Origin: an uncultured Alphaproteobacteria bacterium
GTDB lineage: Bacteria; Pseudomonadota; Alphaproteobacteria; CASFRQ01; SAAU01
Reading direction: 5' to 3'
NCBI GenBank assembly: GCA_949296785.1
Contig: CASFRQ010000069.1
Span: 1 to 5,025 of the forward strand
DNA length: 5,025 nucleotides
Part shown: positions 1-5,025 of the stretch, piece by piece
Position numbering within the stretch: the stretch's first letter is position 1
How the letters are laid out: the number at the start of each line of letters is the position of its first letter
Notes under the pieces: model-generated
What the model saw: only the letters and a program-made list of their open reading frames with translations
What the model was told of the DNA's origin: nothing
The model's database searches: none
Position numbers and translations under genes: made by a program

Positions 1-108
1 GTTCAAACGGAGCCTCATACAGGTGCAGGAGGATGTGGGAATACCCATGTGGCGACAAAAGGAACGGTTGCTGTGATAGTTCCTTTGGATAAAGGGAATT
101 CAAGATAA
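1..108 (+). CDS. C-terminal end of an unrecognised protein (5' partial)
   Basis: Frame 1 is open from the window edge to a TAA at 106-108, giving 35 residues that include AGGCGNTHVATKGTVAVIVP and end in LDKGNSR. The other two plus-strand frames close earlier, near 76 and 92. A strong intrinsic terminator begins 20 bases after this stop, which fits a real gene end. The piece is rich in Gly, Thr and Val with one Cys, so it looks like an extended beta-type C-terminus, perhaps of an exported protein, but I recognise no family. The start and most of the gene lie outside the window. The frame choice rests on ORF length and terminator position only. Confidence 0.5.
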   Translation, partial: VQTEPHTGAGGCGNTHVATKGTVAVIVPLDKGNSR

Positions 109-127
109 AATGTCAGCTTTTTGACTT

Positions 128-161
128 AAAAAGCCTTTTCATAAAGAAAAGGCTTTTTTTT
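128..161 (+). terminator. Rho-independent terminator
   Basis: A perfect 13-base inverted repeat (AAAAAGCCTTTTC at 128-140 and its complement at 146-158) closes on the 5-base loop ATAAA, and a run of T continues to 161. The left arm starts with A residues, so the hairpin would also give a T tract on the opposite strand. It ends the gene entering from the left and insulates the promoter that follows. Confidence 0.9.
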
Positions 162-171
162 AAAAAGAAAA

Positions 172-200
172 TTGAAACTTTTTTTAATATCGGTTACAAT
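172..200 (+). promoter_or_regulatory. sigma70-type promoter for the 240-899 gene
   Basis: TTGAAA at 172-177 (five of six matches to the -35 consensus) is separated by exactly 17 bases from TACAAT at 195-200 (five of six matches to the -10 consensus). It lies between a terminator and the next start codon, so it should begin transcription near 206-208 and leave a leader of about 33 bases. No operator-like repeat is visible beside it. Confidence 0.7.
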
Positions 201-239
201 CCCTATTATAAAGGATTTATTAACAGCGAGGAAATAATC

Positions 240-899
240 ATGGCAGATAAAATGTATCAAGTTTCAAAAGTAACGGATGAAAACGGACGCTCCCTTCGCC
301 AAATTCAGGTTCAGGGAGAAATGGAAAATAATATCTTGATTCAAAAGGTTCTTGTCACTCAAAAATATGACGATGCAAAACAACTGGTTTGTGAGGAAGT
401 GGATTCTTCCATCCAACGGCCAATGAAAGCTGTTGTGAAGACCGAATTAAATTTTATTGGGGCGGACAGATTGGATTCCGTTATGAACTCTTTTAATTCA
501 AAAGAGGATGAGATTCGAAACATTAAACGGCTTTTGAAGTTTTCTGATAAGGGAGAGCCTAAGTCCCAAAATTTTATGATGGTTATGGGGGATACGGAAA
601 TTAAAATTCATGAAGTTTGGGATGAGACAGGTACAGTGTCCAGAAAAGTTCAGTTGCGTATGCCCGGTGAAGAAACGGAAACTTTTTCGGTTGTTGTTGA
701 TAAAGATAAAAAAGTTTTGGAAGAAAAAATTCAGGGTGAAGAAATTAAGGAATTTTTGCAGGAAATCGGCGATCCGTATTCTTCCGCCGGTTTAATGAAA
801 GAATTTCCTGTTAGAATGGAAGAAGTTCTCCTTTTAAATAAAGATATTAAAGAAGGATTGAAGGATAATCTGACAAAAGCTTTGAATGAGGCTTTTTAG
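240..899 (+). CDS. Hypothetical soluble acidic protein, 219 aa
   Basis: ATG at 240 follows a good ribosome binding site, GAGGA at 228-232, with 7 bases between, and the frame runs to a TAG at 897-899. The product is rich in Lys and Glu, has no signal peptide and no membrane segment, and is expected in the cytoplasm. I recognise no family. Two segments resemble each other: around residues 10-24 (VTDENGRSLRQIQV) and around residues 128-142 (VWDETGTVSRKVQL), both of the form V-x-D-E-x-G-x3-R-x-[IV]-Q-[VL]. This suggests two copies of a small beta-type domain. The C-terminal part (about residues 160-219) looks mainly helical. The gene has its own promoter and its own terminator, so it is probably monocistronic. 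It is intact, and codon use matches the neighbours. Its function is unknown. Confidence 0.85.
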   Translation: MADKMYQVSKVTDENGRSLRQIQVQGEMENNILIQKVLVTQKYDDAKQLVCEEVDSSIQRPMKAVVKTELNFIGADRLDSVMNSFNSKEDEIRNIKRLLKFSDKGEPKSQNFMMVMGDTEIKIHEVWDETGTVSRKVQLRMPGEETETFSVVVDKDKKVLEEKIQGEEIKEFLQEIGDPYSSAGLMKEFPVRMEEVLLLNKDIKEGLKDNLTKALNEAF

Positions 900-913
900 A
901 AAACTTTTTATTT

Positions 914-955
914 AAGAGCCTCTCTTTTCCTTATGGGTTAAGGGAGGTTTTTTTT
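914..955 (+). terminator. Rho-independent terminator
   Basis: CCTCTCTT at 919-926 pairs with AAGGGAGG at 940-947 with one G-U pair. The stem can extend outward to 914 and 952 through A-T and G-T pairs. A run of eight T follows at 948-955. It sits just after the 240-899 gene. The next start codon is only 11 bases beyond the T run, so the following gene either relies on read-through or has a promoter I cannot identify. Confidence 0.8.
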
Positions 956-966
956 AGGGAATAATT

Positions 967-1614
967 ATGAAAAGAGTTGCCGTTTTTATTTTCTTTTTAA
1001 TTTTTTTATCGCCTGTTGTGGCTAACGCTTGGTCGCGTTTGGAAAAACAAGTTATCTTTGGAGCTTTGCCGGAAGTAGAAAAAGCTTTGGCTCTTGGCGT
1101 AAATATAAATGCGGTGGAGCAAGATGGAGATGGTGAGACACTTTTTATGTACGCTTTGAAAAGAGGTCGTCCTTTGTCCGTTATTCAAAAGATGGTGGAA
1201 AATGGTGCTGACTTAGGGGCAGTTGATAGAGAAAATAAAACTGTTTTGATGTATGCCGCTGCCGGGAATTCGGCTGAAGTTATTTTGTATCTTTTAGAAA
1301 AAGGCGTTCCTGTTGATTCTGTGGATAAAACCGGAAGAAATGCTTTGATGGAGGCTTGTGTAGAAAACTCTTCCTCTGAAGTTGTTTCTGTTTTAATTAA
1401 GGCTGGTTGTCCTGTTAACGGAATTGATAAAAAGAAAAAGACTGCTTTGATGTTTGCAGCAAGAGAAACTATTAACCCGGAAGTTATTGAAATCCTCCTT
1501 TTAGAAGGGGCGGATATAAAAATGGAAGATGAAAGAGGATTTTCCGCTTATCATTATTTCCAAAAAAACAAAGTTTTGAAAGAAAGTTCATTAGCTCAAA
1601 AACTTTATTTTTAG
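967..1614 (+). CDS. Exported ankyrin-repeat protein, 215 aa
   Basis: ATG at 967 has AGGGA at 956-960 as ribosome binding site, 6 bases upstream. Residues 1-21 form a typical Sec signal peptide: MKR, then a hydrophobic core (VAVFIFFLIFL), then a signal peptidase I site at ANA (19-21) before Trp22. The rest is built from ankyrin repeats of about 33 residues. A degenerate repeat at about 25-53 is followed by repeats at about 54-87, 88-120, 121-154 and 155-188, and a partial cap at 189-205. The hallmarks are visible: T-x-L-M-[YF]-A-[AL] (58-63, 92-98, 159-165), LLEKG/LLLEGAD helix ends, and V-D or I-D at repeat boundaries. Ankyrin repeats bind other proteins. With no catalytic domain present, the likely role is a periplasmic or secreted binding protein, partner unknown. 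Two cysteines (131 and 148) lie in the predicted exported part. The gene is intact. Confidence 0.88.
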   Translation: MKRVAVFIFFLIFLSPVVANAWSRLEKQVIFGALPEVEKALALGVNINAVEQDGDGETLFMYALKRGRPLSVIQKMVENGADLGAVDRENKTVLMYAAAGNSAEVILYLLEKGVPVDSVDKTGRNALMEACVENSSSEVVSVLIKAGCPVNGIDKKKKTALMFAARETINPEVIEILLLEGADIKMEDERGFSAYHYFQKNKVLKESSLAQKLYF

Positions 1615-1643
1615 GCTCAACTGACACGAATATATCTTTTTAG

Positions 1644-1868
1644 AGCTTTTATGAACTGTCGGATCAGGAATTTTTTATTACGACAGAAACCAATGCAATT
1701 TGCAAACATTATTAAAACGGCCGTTATTATCAGATTATCTGTACCGACAAACATTCTGAAAACTTAAAAAATATGCTCAATACGCTTCTGCAGATTTCCC
1801 TGAAGGACAAATTTGATGCAGACCGGGCAAAATGCGGAAAAAATAAAGGGAGGGAATCCGCGATTTGA
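1644..1868 (+). pseudogene. Possible remnant of a coding sequence
   Basis: One frame (codons starting at 1644) reads like protein for about 75 codons, broken by a single TAA at 1713-1715 and ended by TGA at 1866-1868. It gives ELSDQEFFITTETNAICKHY before the stop, and segments such as GRYYQIICTDKHSENLKNML and LKDKFDADRAKCGKNKGRES after it. The mix of charged, hydrophobic and aromatic residues is unlike a chance AT-rich frame. There is no start codon with a ribosome binding site at its left end, and TAG closes the frame at 1641. An internal ATG at 1773 could give 31 residues. Codons such as CTG, CAG, GAC and AAC are commoner here than in the neighbouring genes, hinting at a different origin. 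A competing frame from ATG 1651 to TAA 1767 (38 residues) looks less protein-like. I recognise no family. Chance cannot be excluded. Confidence 0.35.
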
Positions 1869-1933
1869 AAAAATTAAATCAAAAACAAGATTCAAATAAA
1901 AATACATTCGTATCGGTTAAACCAAAAAATTAA
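1865..1933 (+). CDS. Possible tiny Lys/Asn-rich ORF, 22 aa
   Basis: A TTG at 1865 overlaps the TGA that ends the preceding remnant (TTGA overlap) and has GGAGGG at 1849-1854, 10 bases upstream. It reads to TAA at 1931-1933 and gives a basic peptide starting MKKLNQKQDS and ending VSVKPKN. The overlap and ribosome binding site resemble a translationally coupled pair, so this could be the start of a second gene lost with the first. The length is too short, and the sequence too low in complexity, to be sure it is translated. Confidence 0.15.
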   Translation: MKKLNQKQDSNKNTFVSVKPKN

Positions 1934-2015
1934 ATAAAAAAACGGTATTCTAAAAGGTACGTTTATATCAGTTGAAGTTATTTTTAAATATATAAGTATT
2001 TCAAAATCTTAAAAA

Positions 2016-2031
2016 TGTTTCATGTGAAACA
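2016..2031 (+). promoter_or_regulatory. parS: parS site 1 (ParB binding site)
   Basis: TGTTTCATGTGAAACA differs at one base from the widespread bacterial parS palindrome TGTTTCACGTGAAACA: T replaces C at position 8. ParB dimers bind such sites and spread from them. The parA and parB genes lie just downstream, which is the normal arrangement near chromosome origins. The site is 90 bases upstream of rsmG. Confidence 0.9.
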
Positions 2032-2072
2032 TTTAAAAAGTGATAGACATTCTTATTTTTTTGTCTTAAAAA

Positions 2073-2088
2073 TGTTTCATGTGAAACA
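2073..2088 (+). promoter_or_regulatory. parS: parS site 2 (ParB binding site)
   Basis: This is a second exact copy of TGTTTCATGTGAAACA, with the same single departure from the parS consensus as site 1. It ends 17 bases before the rsmG start codon and just before that gene's ribosome binding site. ParB bound here could hinder transcription of rsmG-parA-parB, giving autoregulation; that is inference. A weak promoter-like pair (TAGACA at 2044-2049, TAAAAA at 2067-2072, 17 bases apart) would place initiation inside this site. Confidence 0.9.
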
Positions 2089-2105
2089 AAAAGGACTTTT
2101 TTGCA

Positions 2106-2714
2106 ATGCATTTTTCGGTTCAAAAGAAATTAGAAGAATATAAAGCTCTTCTTATAAAATGGCAGAAAAAAATTAATTTAGTGGGTTCTTCTACTTTAGA
2201 CGACATTGAAAAAAGACACTTTGCCGATTCGGCTCAGCTTTATCCTTTTATTCCTTCTCAAGCCCGAGTTCTGGTGGATTTAGGCAGCGGTGCCGGTTTT
2301 CCTGGAATGATTTTGGCGCTTTTGGATCAGACAAGTAAAGAGAAGAAGGAAAAAATAGAAGTCCATCTGATTGAAAGCGATTTAAGAAAAGCTGCTTTTT
2401 TACAAGAAGTCGCTCGCGTTTGTAATATTCAAGTTACTATCCATCGTAAACGCATTGAACAAATAAAAGATTTAAAGGCGGATATTATTACTGCCAGAGC
2501 ATTGGCTCCTTTAGAAAGTTTGCTTGATTATTCTTTTCCTTTTTTAAAAGAAGATTCTGTCTGTCTTTTTTTGAAAGGAGAAAAGAGTATGAAAGAAATT
2601 GAAGAAGCTCAAAAAAAATATTGCATGAATATTAAAGAATTTCCAAGTTCACTCTATGAAAACGGTGTTATTTTAAAAATATCGGAGATAAAAAATGAAT
2701 CTGCAAAGGCCTAA
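2106..2714 (+). CDS. rsmG: 16S rRNA (guanine527-N7)-methyltransferase RsmG
   Basis: RsmG (formerly GidB) uses S-adenosylmethionine to methylate N7 of G527 in 16S rRNA, in the 530 loop of the small ribosomal subunit. Its loss gives low-level streptomycin resistance in several bacteria. The 202 residues match the family length. Motifs visible in order are W-x4-NLVGS (19-28), RHFADS (37-42), the methyltransferase motif I VDLGSGAGFPGM (57-68), LIESDLRKAAFLQEV (88-102, adenosine-binding acidic residue), ITARALAPL (128-136) and a FLKG strand near 173-176. The start at 2106 has AAGGA at 2091-2095, 10 bases upstream. It is the first gene of the rsmG-parA-parB block, and its 3' end overlaps parA by 20 bases. 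It follows the parS pair directly. I see no damage to the gene. Confidence 0.96.
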   Translation: MHFSVQKKLEEYKALLIKWQKKINLVGSSTLDDIEKRHFADSAQLYPFIPSQARVLVDLGSGAGFPGMILALLDQTSKEKKEKIEVHLIESDLRKAAFLQEVARVCNIQVTIHRKRIEQIKDLKADIITARALAPLESLLDYSFPFLKEDSVCLFLKGEKSMKEIEEAQKKYCMNIKEFPSSLYENGVILKISEIKNESAKA

Positions 2715-3480
2715 AATTATTGCGATAGCCAATCAAAAAGGCGGCGTCGGGAAAACAACGACAGCTGTTAATTTAGCAACGGCTTTAGCGGCTTTGGATA
2801 AAAAAGTCCTTTTAATTGACTTGGATTCTCAGGGAAATGCCACAATCAGCTTTGGCTTAAAACGGACGGTAAAAGGGAACAGTTCTTACACTGTTTTAAC
2901 CGGAGAAAGCCGATTGTCTGAAAGCGTTCTTCCGACGAATGTTCCTTCATTAGAGGTTTTGCCTTCTTCTATAGAACTTGGCGGGGTGGATATGGAATTG
3001 GGACAAAAAGAAAAGCCTCAGTTTGAATTGAAAAATGTTTTGGCAAGCGAAGCACTTCATTATGATTATATTTTTATAGATTGTCCTCCGGCAGTCGGGC
3101 TTTTGACTGTTAATGCCTTGGTTGCCGCTCAATATATTTTGATACCTATTCAGTGTGAATATCTGGCTTTGGAAGGTGTTGCCGATTTGGTCAAGACTGT
3201 TGAACGTGTACGGAAAAATTTTAATCCAGTCCTTCAGGTGAACGGGTTGGTTTTAACTATGTTTGACACGCGTAGCCGTTTGTCGGCTTCCGTTGCGGAA
3301 GATGTCCGACGTTTTTTCGGGAACAGGGTTTATGATACCGTTATTCCGAGAAATGTGAGAATTCCGGAGGCCCCTTCCCATGGGAAGCCTGTTTTGCTTT
3401 ACGATTGGAAAAGTACGGGAGCTCAAGCGTATATTCGGTTGGCTTCGGAATTTTTAAAAAGAGAAAAAGGAGCTTTTTGA
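2695..3480 (+). CDS. parA: Chromosome-partitioning ATPase ParA (Soj)
   Basis: ParA binds DNA non-specifically as an ATP-bound dimer, and ParB stimulates its ATPase activity. The resulting gradient moves the ParB-parS origin region to the cell poles. The 261 residues show the deviant Walker A motif KGGVGKTT (15-22) with signature Lys15 and Lys20, the A' motif LLIDLDSQGNAT (39-50), Walker B YIFIDCPP (125-132), PIQCEYLALEG (151-161), and the late motif VIPRNVRIPEAPSHGKP typical of chromosomal ParA. There is no N-terminal helix-turn-helix, unlike P1-type plasmid ParA. The start at 2695 lies within the end of rsmG, with GGAG at 2684-2687 spaced 7 bases before it, so translation is probably coupled. 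In the A' motif Ser45 replaces the Pro common in the family (DLDPQGN), a mild change. The gene is intact. Confidence 0.97.
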   Translation: MNLQRPKIIAIANQKGGVGKTTTAVNLATALAALDKKVLLIDLDSQGNATISFGLKRTVKGNSSYTVLTGESRLSESVLPTNVPSLEVLPSSIELGGVDMELGQKEKPQFELKNVLASEALHYDYIFIDCPPAVGLLTVNALVAAQYILIPIQCEYLALEGVADLVKTVERVRKNFNPVLQVNGLVLTMFDTRSRLSASVAEDVRRFFGNRVYDTVIPRNVRIPEAPSHGKPVLLYDWKSTGAQAYIRLASEFLKREKGAF

Positions 3481-4376
3481 TGAAAGATAAAAAGATTGGC
3501 TTGGGAAAAGGTTTATCCGCTTTGTTAGGGGAGGAGGTAAGTTTAGATAGATCGGGATTTACAGGAGACGAAGCGGACAGAATTGAATATGTGAGTATTG
3601 ATTTGCTTCGGGCAGGGCCTTTTCAACCGAGGCGGAATTTTTCAAAAGACTCCTTGCAAGACCTAATCAATTCCATTTCTCAAAAAGGCGTTTTACAACC
3701 ACTTCTTGTCAGGCGCTGTCCCGATGACACAGAGAATTTTGAAATTATCGCCGGAGAAAGGCGTTATCGGGCCTCTTTGCAGGCGGGATTGACAGAAGTT
3801 CCTGTTTTAATTAAAGATTTTTCGGATAAAGATTCTTTGGAAGTCGCTCTGATTGAAAATTTGCAACGAGAAAATCTTAATCCTTTGGAGGAGGCTCAGG
3901 CGTATGCCCGTTTAATGAAAGAGTTTGCACATACGCAAGAACAGTTAGCAAAAGTTGTCGGAAAAAGCCGAAGCCATATTGCGAATATGATTCGCCTTCT
4001 TGATTTGCCGGAAGAAATTAAAGAGGAAGTTGTCAAAGGGAATTTGTCTGCCGGACATGCCCGCGCTCTTCTATCTGCGCCGGATGCGGTGGAATTGGCT
4101 CAAAAAGTTATTCAAAAAGGGTTGAATGTCCGCCAGACAGAAAAGCTGGTTCAGGAAAAACTTTCTCCTAAAGAAAAAAAGACTCGGGGAACGCGGTTAA
4201 AAGTTGTGCCTTCTCAAGATAAACCTACGGATATCCTGTCTTTGGAAGAGGATTTATCCAGAGTTTTGAAAACGCCTGTTCTAATCAGTTGGGAAGGGAA
4301 AGCCGGCGATTTAATTATTCATTTTGAAAATGTTGAACATTTGGATGAACTGCTGCAAAAAATAATGAAAATGTAA
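3480..4376 (+). CDS. parB: Chromosome-partitioning protein ParB (Spo0J), parS-binding CTPase
   Basis: ParB binds parS, uses CTP to clamp and slide along DNA, and stimulates ParA. The N-terminus GLGKGLSALLG (7-17) is the conserved ParA-contact region. The CTP-binding ParB/Srx domain follows, with PFQPRR (47-52), GVLQPLLVR (70-78), IIAGERRYRA (89-98, the GERR nucleotide motif) and IENLQRENLNPLEEA (125-139). A helix-turn-helix at about 152-173 (QEQLAKVVGKSRSHIANMIR) reads parS, and the last roughly 50 residues match the dimerisation domain. I chose ATG 3480, which gives 298 residues. It shares its A with the parA TGA stop and has AAGGAG at 3467-3472, 7 bases upstream. An ATG at 3405 is in frame, but it adds 25 residues that only overlap parA and precede the conserved N-terminus. 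The two parS sites upstream of rsmG are its probable targets. Confidence 0.97.
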   Translation: MKDKKIGLGKGLSALLGEEVSLDRSGFTGDEADRIEYVSIDLLRAGPFQPRRNFSKDSLQDLINSISQKGVLQPLLVRRCPDDTENFEIIAGERRYRASLQAGLTEVPVLIKDFSDKDSLEVALIENLQRENLNPLEEAQAYARLMKEFAHTQEQLAKVVGKSRSHIANMIRLLDLPEEIKEEVVKGNLSAGHARALLSAPDAVELAQKVIQKGLNVRQTEKLVQEKLSPKEKKTRGTRLKVVPSQDKPTDILSLEEDLSRVLKTPVLISWEGKAGDLIIHFENVEHLDELLQKIMKM

Positions 4377-4577
4377 AACACAGTCGGACAAAATAGGCTG
4401 ATTGTTTCTGTATTCCTGTTGTTTTGTGACGGAAAGGGGGGTATAGAGTTGCCGGATTATTTATTACGTCGTTTTTTGAATAAAAGAAGATAAAGGAAGG
4501 AAGCATTCCTTGATTTTGATTTGATAAAATAGATACTTTTTTTAACAGTTCTTTAAATTATGTTTTTTCATATTTTT
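4377..4577. other. Convergent intergenic region between parB and the pilin gene
   Basis: No clear gene is present. In the parB frame the sequence after the parB stop stays open for 38 more codons, to TAA at 4491-4493, and includes a hydrophobic run LIVSVFLLFC. A TTG at 4449 with AGGGGG at 4435-4440 could give only 14 residues ending in LLRRFLNKRR. A short hairpin, AAGGAA at 4497-4502 and TTCCTT at 4506-4511, is flanked by T-rich sequence on either strand and may be a weak two-way terminator for the convergent genes. No strong GC-rich terminator was found. Confidence 0.45.
4497..4518. terminator. Weak bidirectional hairpin terminator candidate
   Basis: A 6-base stem (AAGGAA and TTCCTT) with a 3-base loop is followed on the plus strand by GATTTTGATTT. 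On the minus strand it is followed by pyrimidine-rich sequence (CCTTTATCTTC). The position between two converging genes fits, but the stem is short and the T tract interrupted. Confidence 0.3.
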
Positions 4578-4679
4578 CTAAATAGAGCCCAAGAAAAACT
4601 CAACGGATACGCCGTTATCTGAAGATGAAGCTTTATTACATATGTTCCTGGCTTCTTCTGAATCTAAATTTGTTGAAGC
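4578..4679 (-). pseudogene. Out-of-frame C-terminus of the pilin-like gene
   Basis: In the -1 frame relative to the pilin, the minus strand reads ASTNLDSEEARNICNKAS and then SSDNGVSVEFFLGSI before TAG at 4578-4580. This is 33 codons of convincing protein starting just where the upstream frame is about to stop. It supplies a second Cys (NICNK) that could pair with the Cys in KELCFAL, as in the C-terminal disulphide region of many pilins. The -1 frame is open back only to a TAA at about 4699-4701, so the shift lies between about 4677 and 4698. One missing base explains it. No slippery heptamer is evident, so programmed frameshifting is unlikely. Either the gene is broken or the assembly has a one-base error. 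Confidence 0.7.
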
Positions 4680-5025
4680 GCATAAGCCGCTTCTATTTTA
4701 TTAATTTTAATAGCATTAGTTCCGTCATTTAATCCGGTTATGAGCGCAAAACAGAGTTCTTTAGAAATATTTTTAAAATCTATATAAAAAGTATACCTTA
4801 CATTCCAACCGCTTCCTATATTTCCAAGGATGCCACCGGTAGTGCTTACTGCTTCTGTCAGGGCAGAAGAGGTATCCACATAACTTTTATAATTTAAATT
4901 GGGTATTTTATTGCCGGAACCCGGATTAAAGCCGTCTAAAGCAGACATGATTAACTGTATTTCTTCCACAACCTTATTCGTTCTTATTTTTTCCATGGCC
5001 ATATTATAACCGGCTAACCCGCCGA
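4664..5025 (-). CDS. Type IV pilin-like protein, 5' partial and frameshifted near its 3' end
   Basis: On the minus strand the frame is open from the window edge (first visible residues GGLAGYNMAMEKIRTNK) to TAG at 4664-4666. The true start, with the prepilin leader and hydrophobic N-terminal helix, lies beyond 5025. The internal ATG at 5000-5002 is therefore not the start. The visible beginning fits the end of a pilin N-terminal helix (G-Y-N-x-A-x-x-K-x-x-x-N-K followed by an amphipathic stretch EEIQLIMSAL). A Gly/Asn/Ser-rich globular part follows, with GWNVRYTFYIDFKNISKEL and a Cys in KELCFALITG. Pilins are membrane-anchored subunits assembled into surface filaments; the exact type (major, minor or pseudopilin) is unclear. 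In this frame the protein ends abruptly at AAYALQQI, and the missing C-terminus continues in the -1 frame (see the next entry). The family call is from pattern only. Confidence 0.65.
   Translation of the reverse strand, partial: GGLAGYNMAMEKIRTNKVVEEIQLIMSALDGFNPGSGNKIPNLNYKSYVDTSSALTEAVSTTGGILGNIGSGWNVRYTFYIDFKNISKELCFALITGLNDGTNAIKINKIEAAYALQQI

Larger units (their letters stand above)
2007..2088 (+). repeat. Two direct copies of a 25-base repeat containing parS
   Basis: Positions 2007-2031 and 2064-2088 are identical over 25 bases: TCTT, five A, then a 16-base parS. The copies are 57 bases apart start to start. Identity extends 9 bases to the left of parS and ends at the right edge of the site, which suggests local duplication of one segment rather than independent conservation of two binding sites. 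Confidence 0.9.

Noticed and set aside
610..795. 61-residue plus-strand ORF inside the 219-residue gene
   Set aside because: It is a Lys/Phe-rich shadow frame with no ribosome binding site, inside a convincing gene.
1006..1188. Minus-strand ORF opposite the ankyrin gene
   Set aside because: It is antisense to a well-supported gene, with no motif and an unlikely composition.
1870..2072. Replication origin in the AT-rich stretch beside parS
   Set aside because: I found no convincing DnaA boxes (best is a poor TTATCTGTA at 1735-1743) and no TTAA-N7-TTAA CtrA site. The nearest TTAA pair (1917 and 1930) is spaced 9.
2007..2088. CRISPR-like repeat
   Set aside because: There are only two copies, and the core of each is a parS site next to parA and parB, which explains it fully.
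2950..3132. Minus-strand ORF opposite parA
   Set aside because: It is antisense to conserved ParA motifs and has no features of its own.
3405..3479. Longer parB reading frame starting at ATG 3405
   Set aside because: The extra 25 residues overlap parA in another frame and precede the conserved ParB N-terminus. ATG 3480 has a well-spaced AAGGAG and overlaps the parA stop.
4315..4506. Minus-strand 63-residue ORF over the parB end and intergenic region
   Set aside because: It overlaps the conserved parB C-terminus and has no recognisable motif or clear ribosome binding site.
4664..4700. Programmed -1 ribosomal frameshift in the pilin-like gene
   Set aside because: No X-XXY-YYZ slippery heptamer or following strong stem is evident around the shift. 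A one-base mutation or sequence error is simpler.

Overview
The window looks like a piece of a low-GC alphaproteobacterial chromosome. The strongest evidence is the compact block rsmG-parA-parB preceded by two parS sites, which is the usual chromosome-partitioning neighbourhood near bacterial origins. ParB has the N-terminal GLGKGLSALLG motif and ParA is the short chromosomal type without an N-terminal DNA-binding domain. Codon use is AT-rich (TTA, CTT, TTG, AAA). Together with the pilin-like gene at the right edge, this would suit a host- or gut-associated alphaproteobacterium. That placement is inference and rests on no search.

Left part (1-966). The last 35 codons of an unrecognised gene end at 108, followed by a strong hairpin terminator (128-161). 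A well-formed sigma70-type promoter (172-200) then drives a 219-residue soluble acidic protein of unknown function (240-899), which has its own terminator (914-955).

Middle part (967-2105). A small exported ankyrin-repeat protein (967-1614) is followed by about 490 bases without an intact gene. That gap holds a stretch that reads like decayed coding sequence (1644-1868), a tiny overlapping ORF, an AT-rich segment, and two identical parS sites (2016-2031 and 2073-2088) inside a 25-base direct repeat.

Core block (2106-4376). rsmG, parA and parB overlap or abut: parA starts 20 bases inside rsmG, and parB starts on the last base of the parA stop codon. They are most likely one transcript. RsmG methylates 16S rRNA. 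ParB loads on parS, and ParA uses ATP to move the ParB-parS complex during chromosome segregation. The mnmE/mnmG genes often found just upstream of rsmG are absent here.

Right part (4377-5025). A convergent intergenic region separates parB from a minus-strand type IV pilin-like gene that runs off the window. The pilin reading frame stops at 4664, but a convincing pilin C-terminus, including a second cysteine, continues in the -1 frame to 4578. The gene therefore carries a frameshift, either a real mutation or a sequence error.
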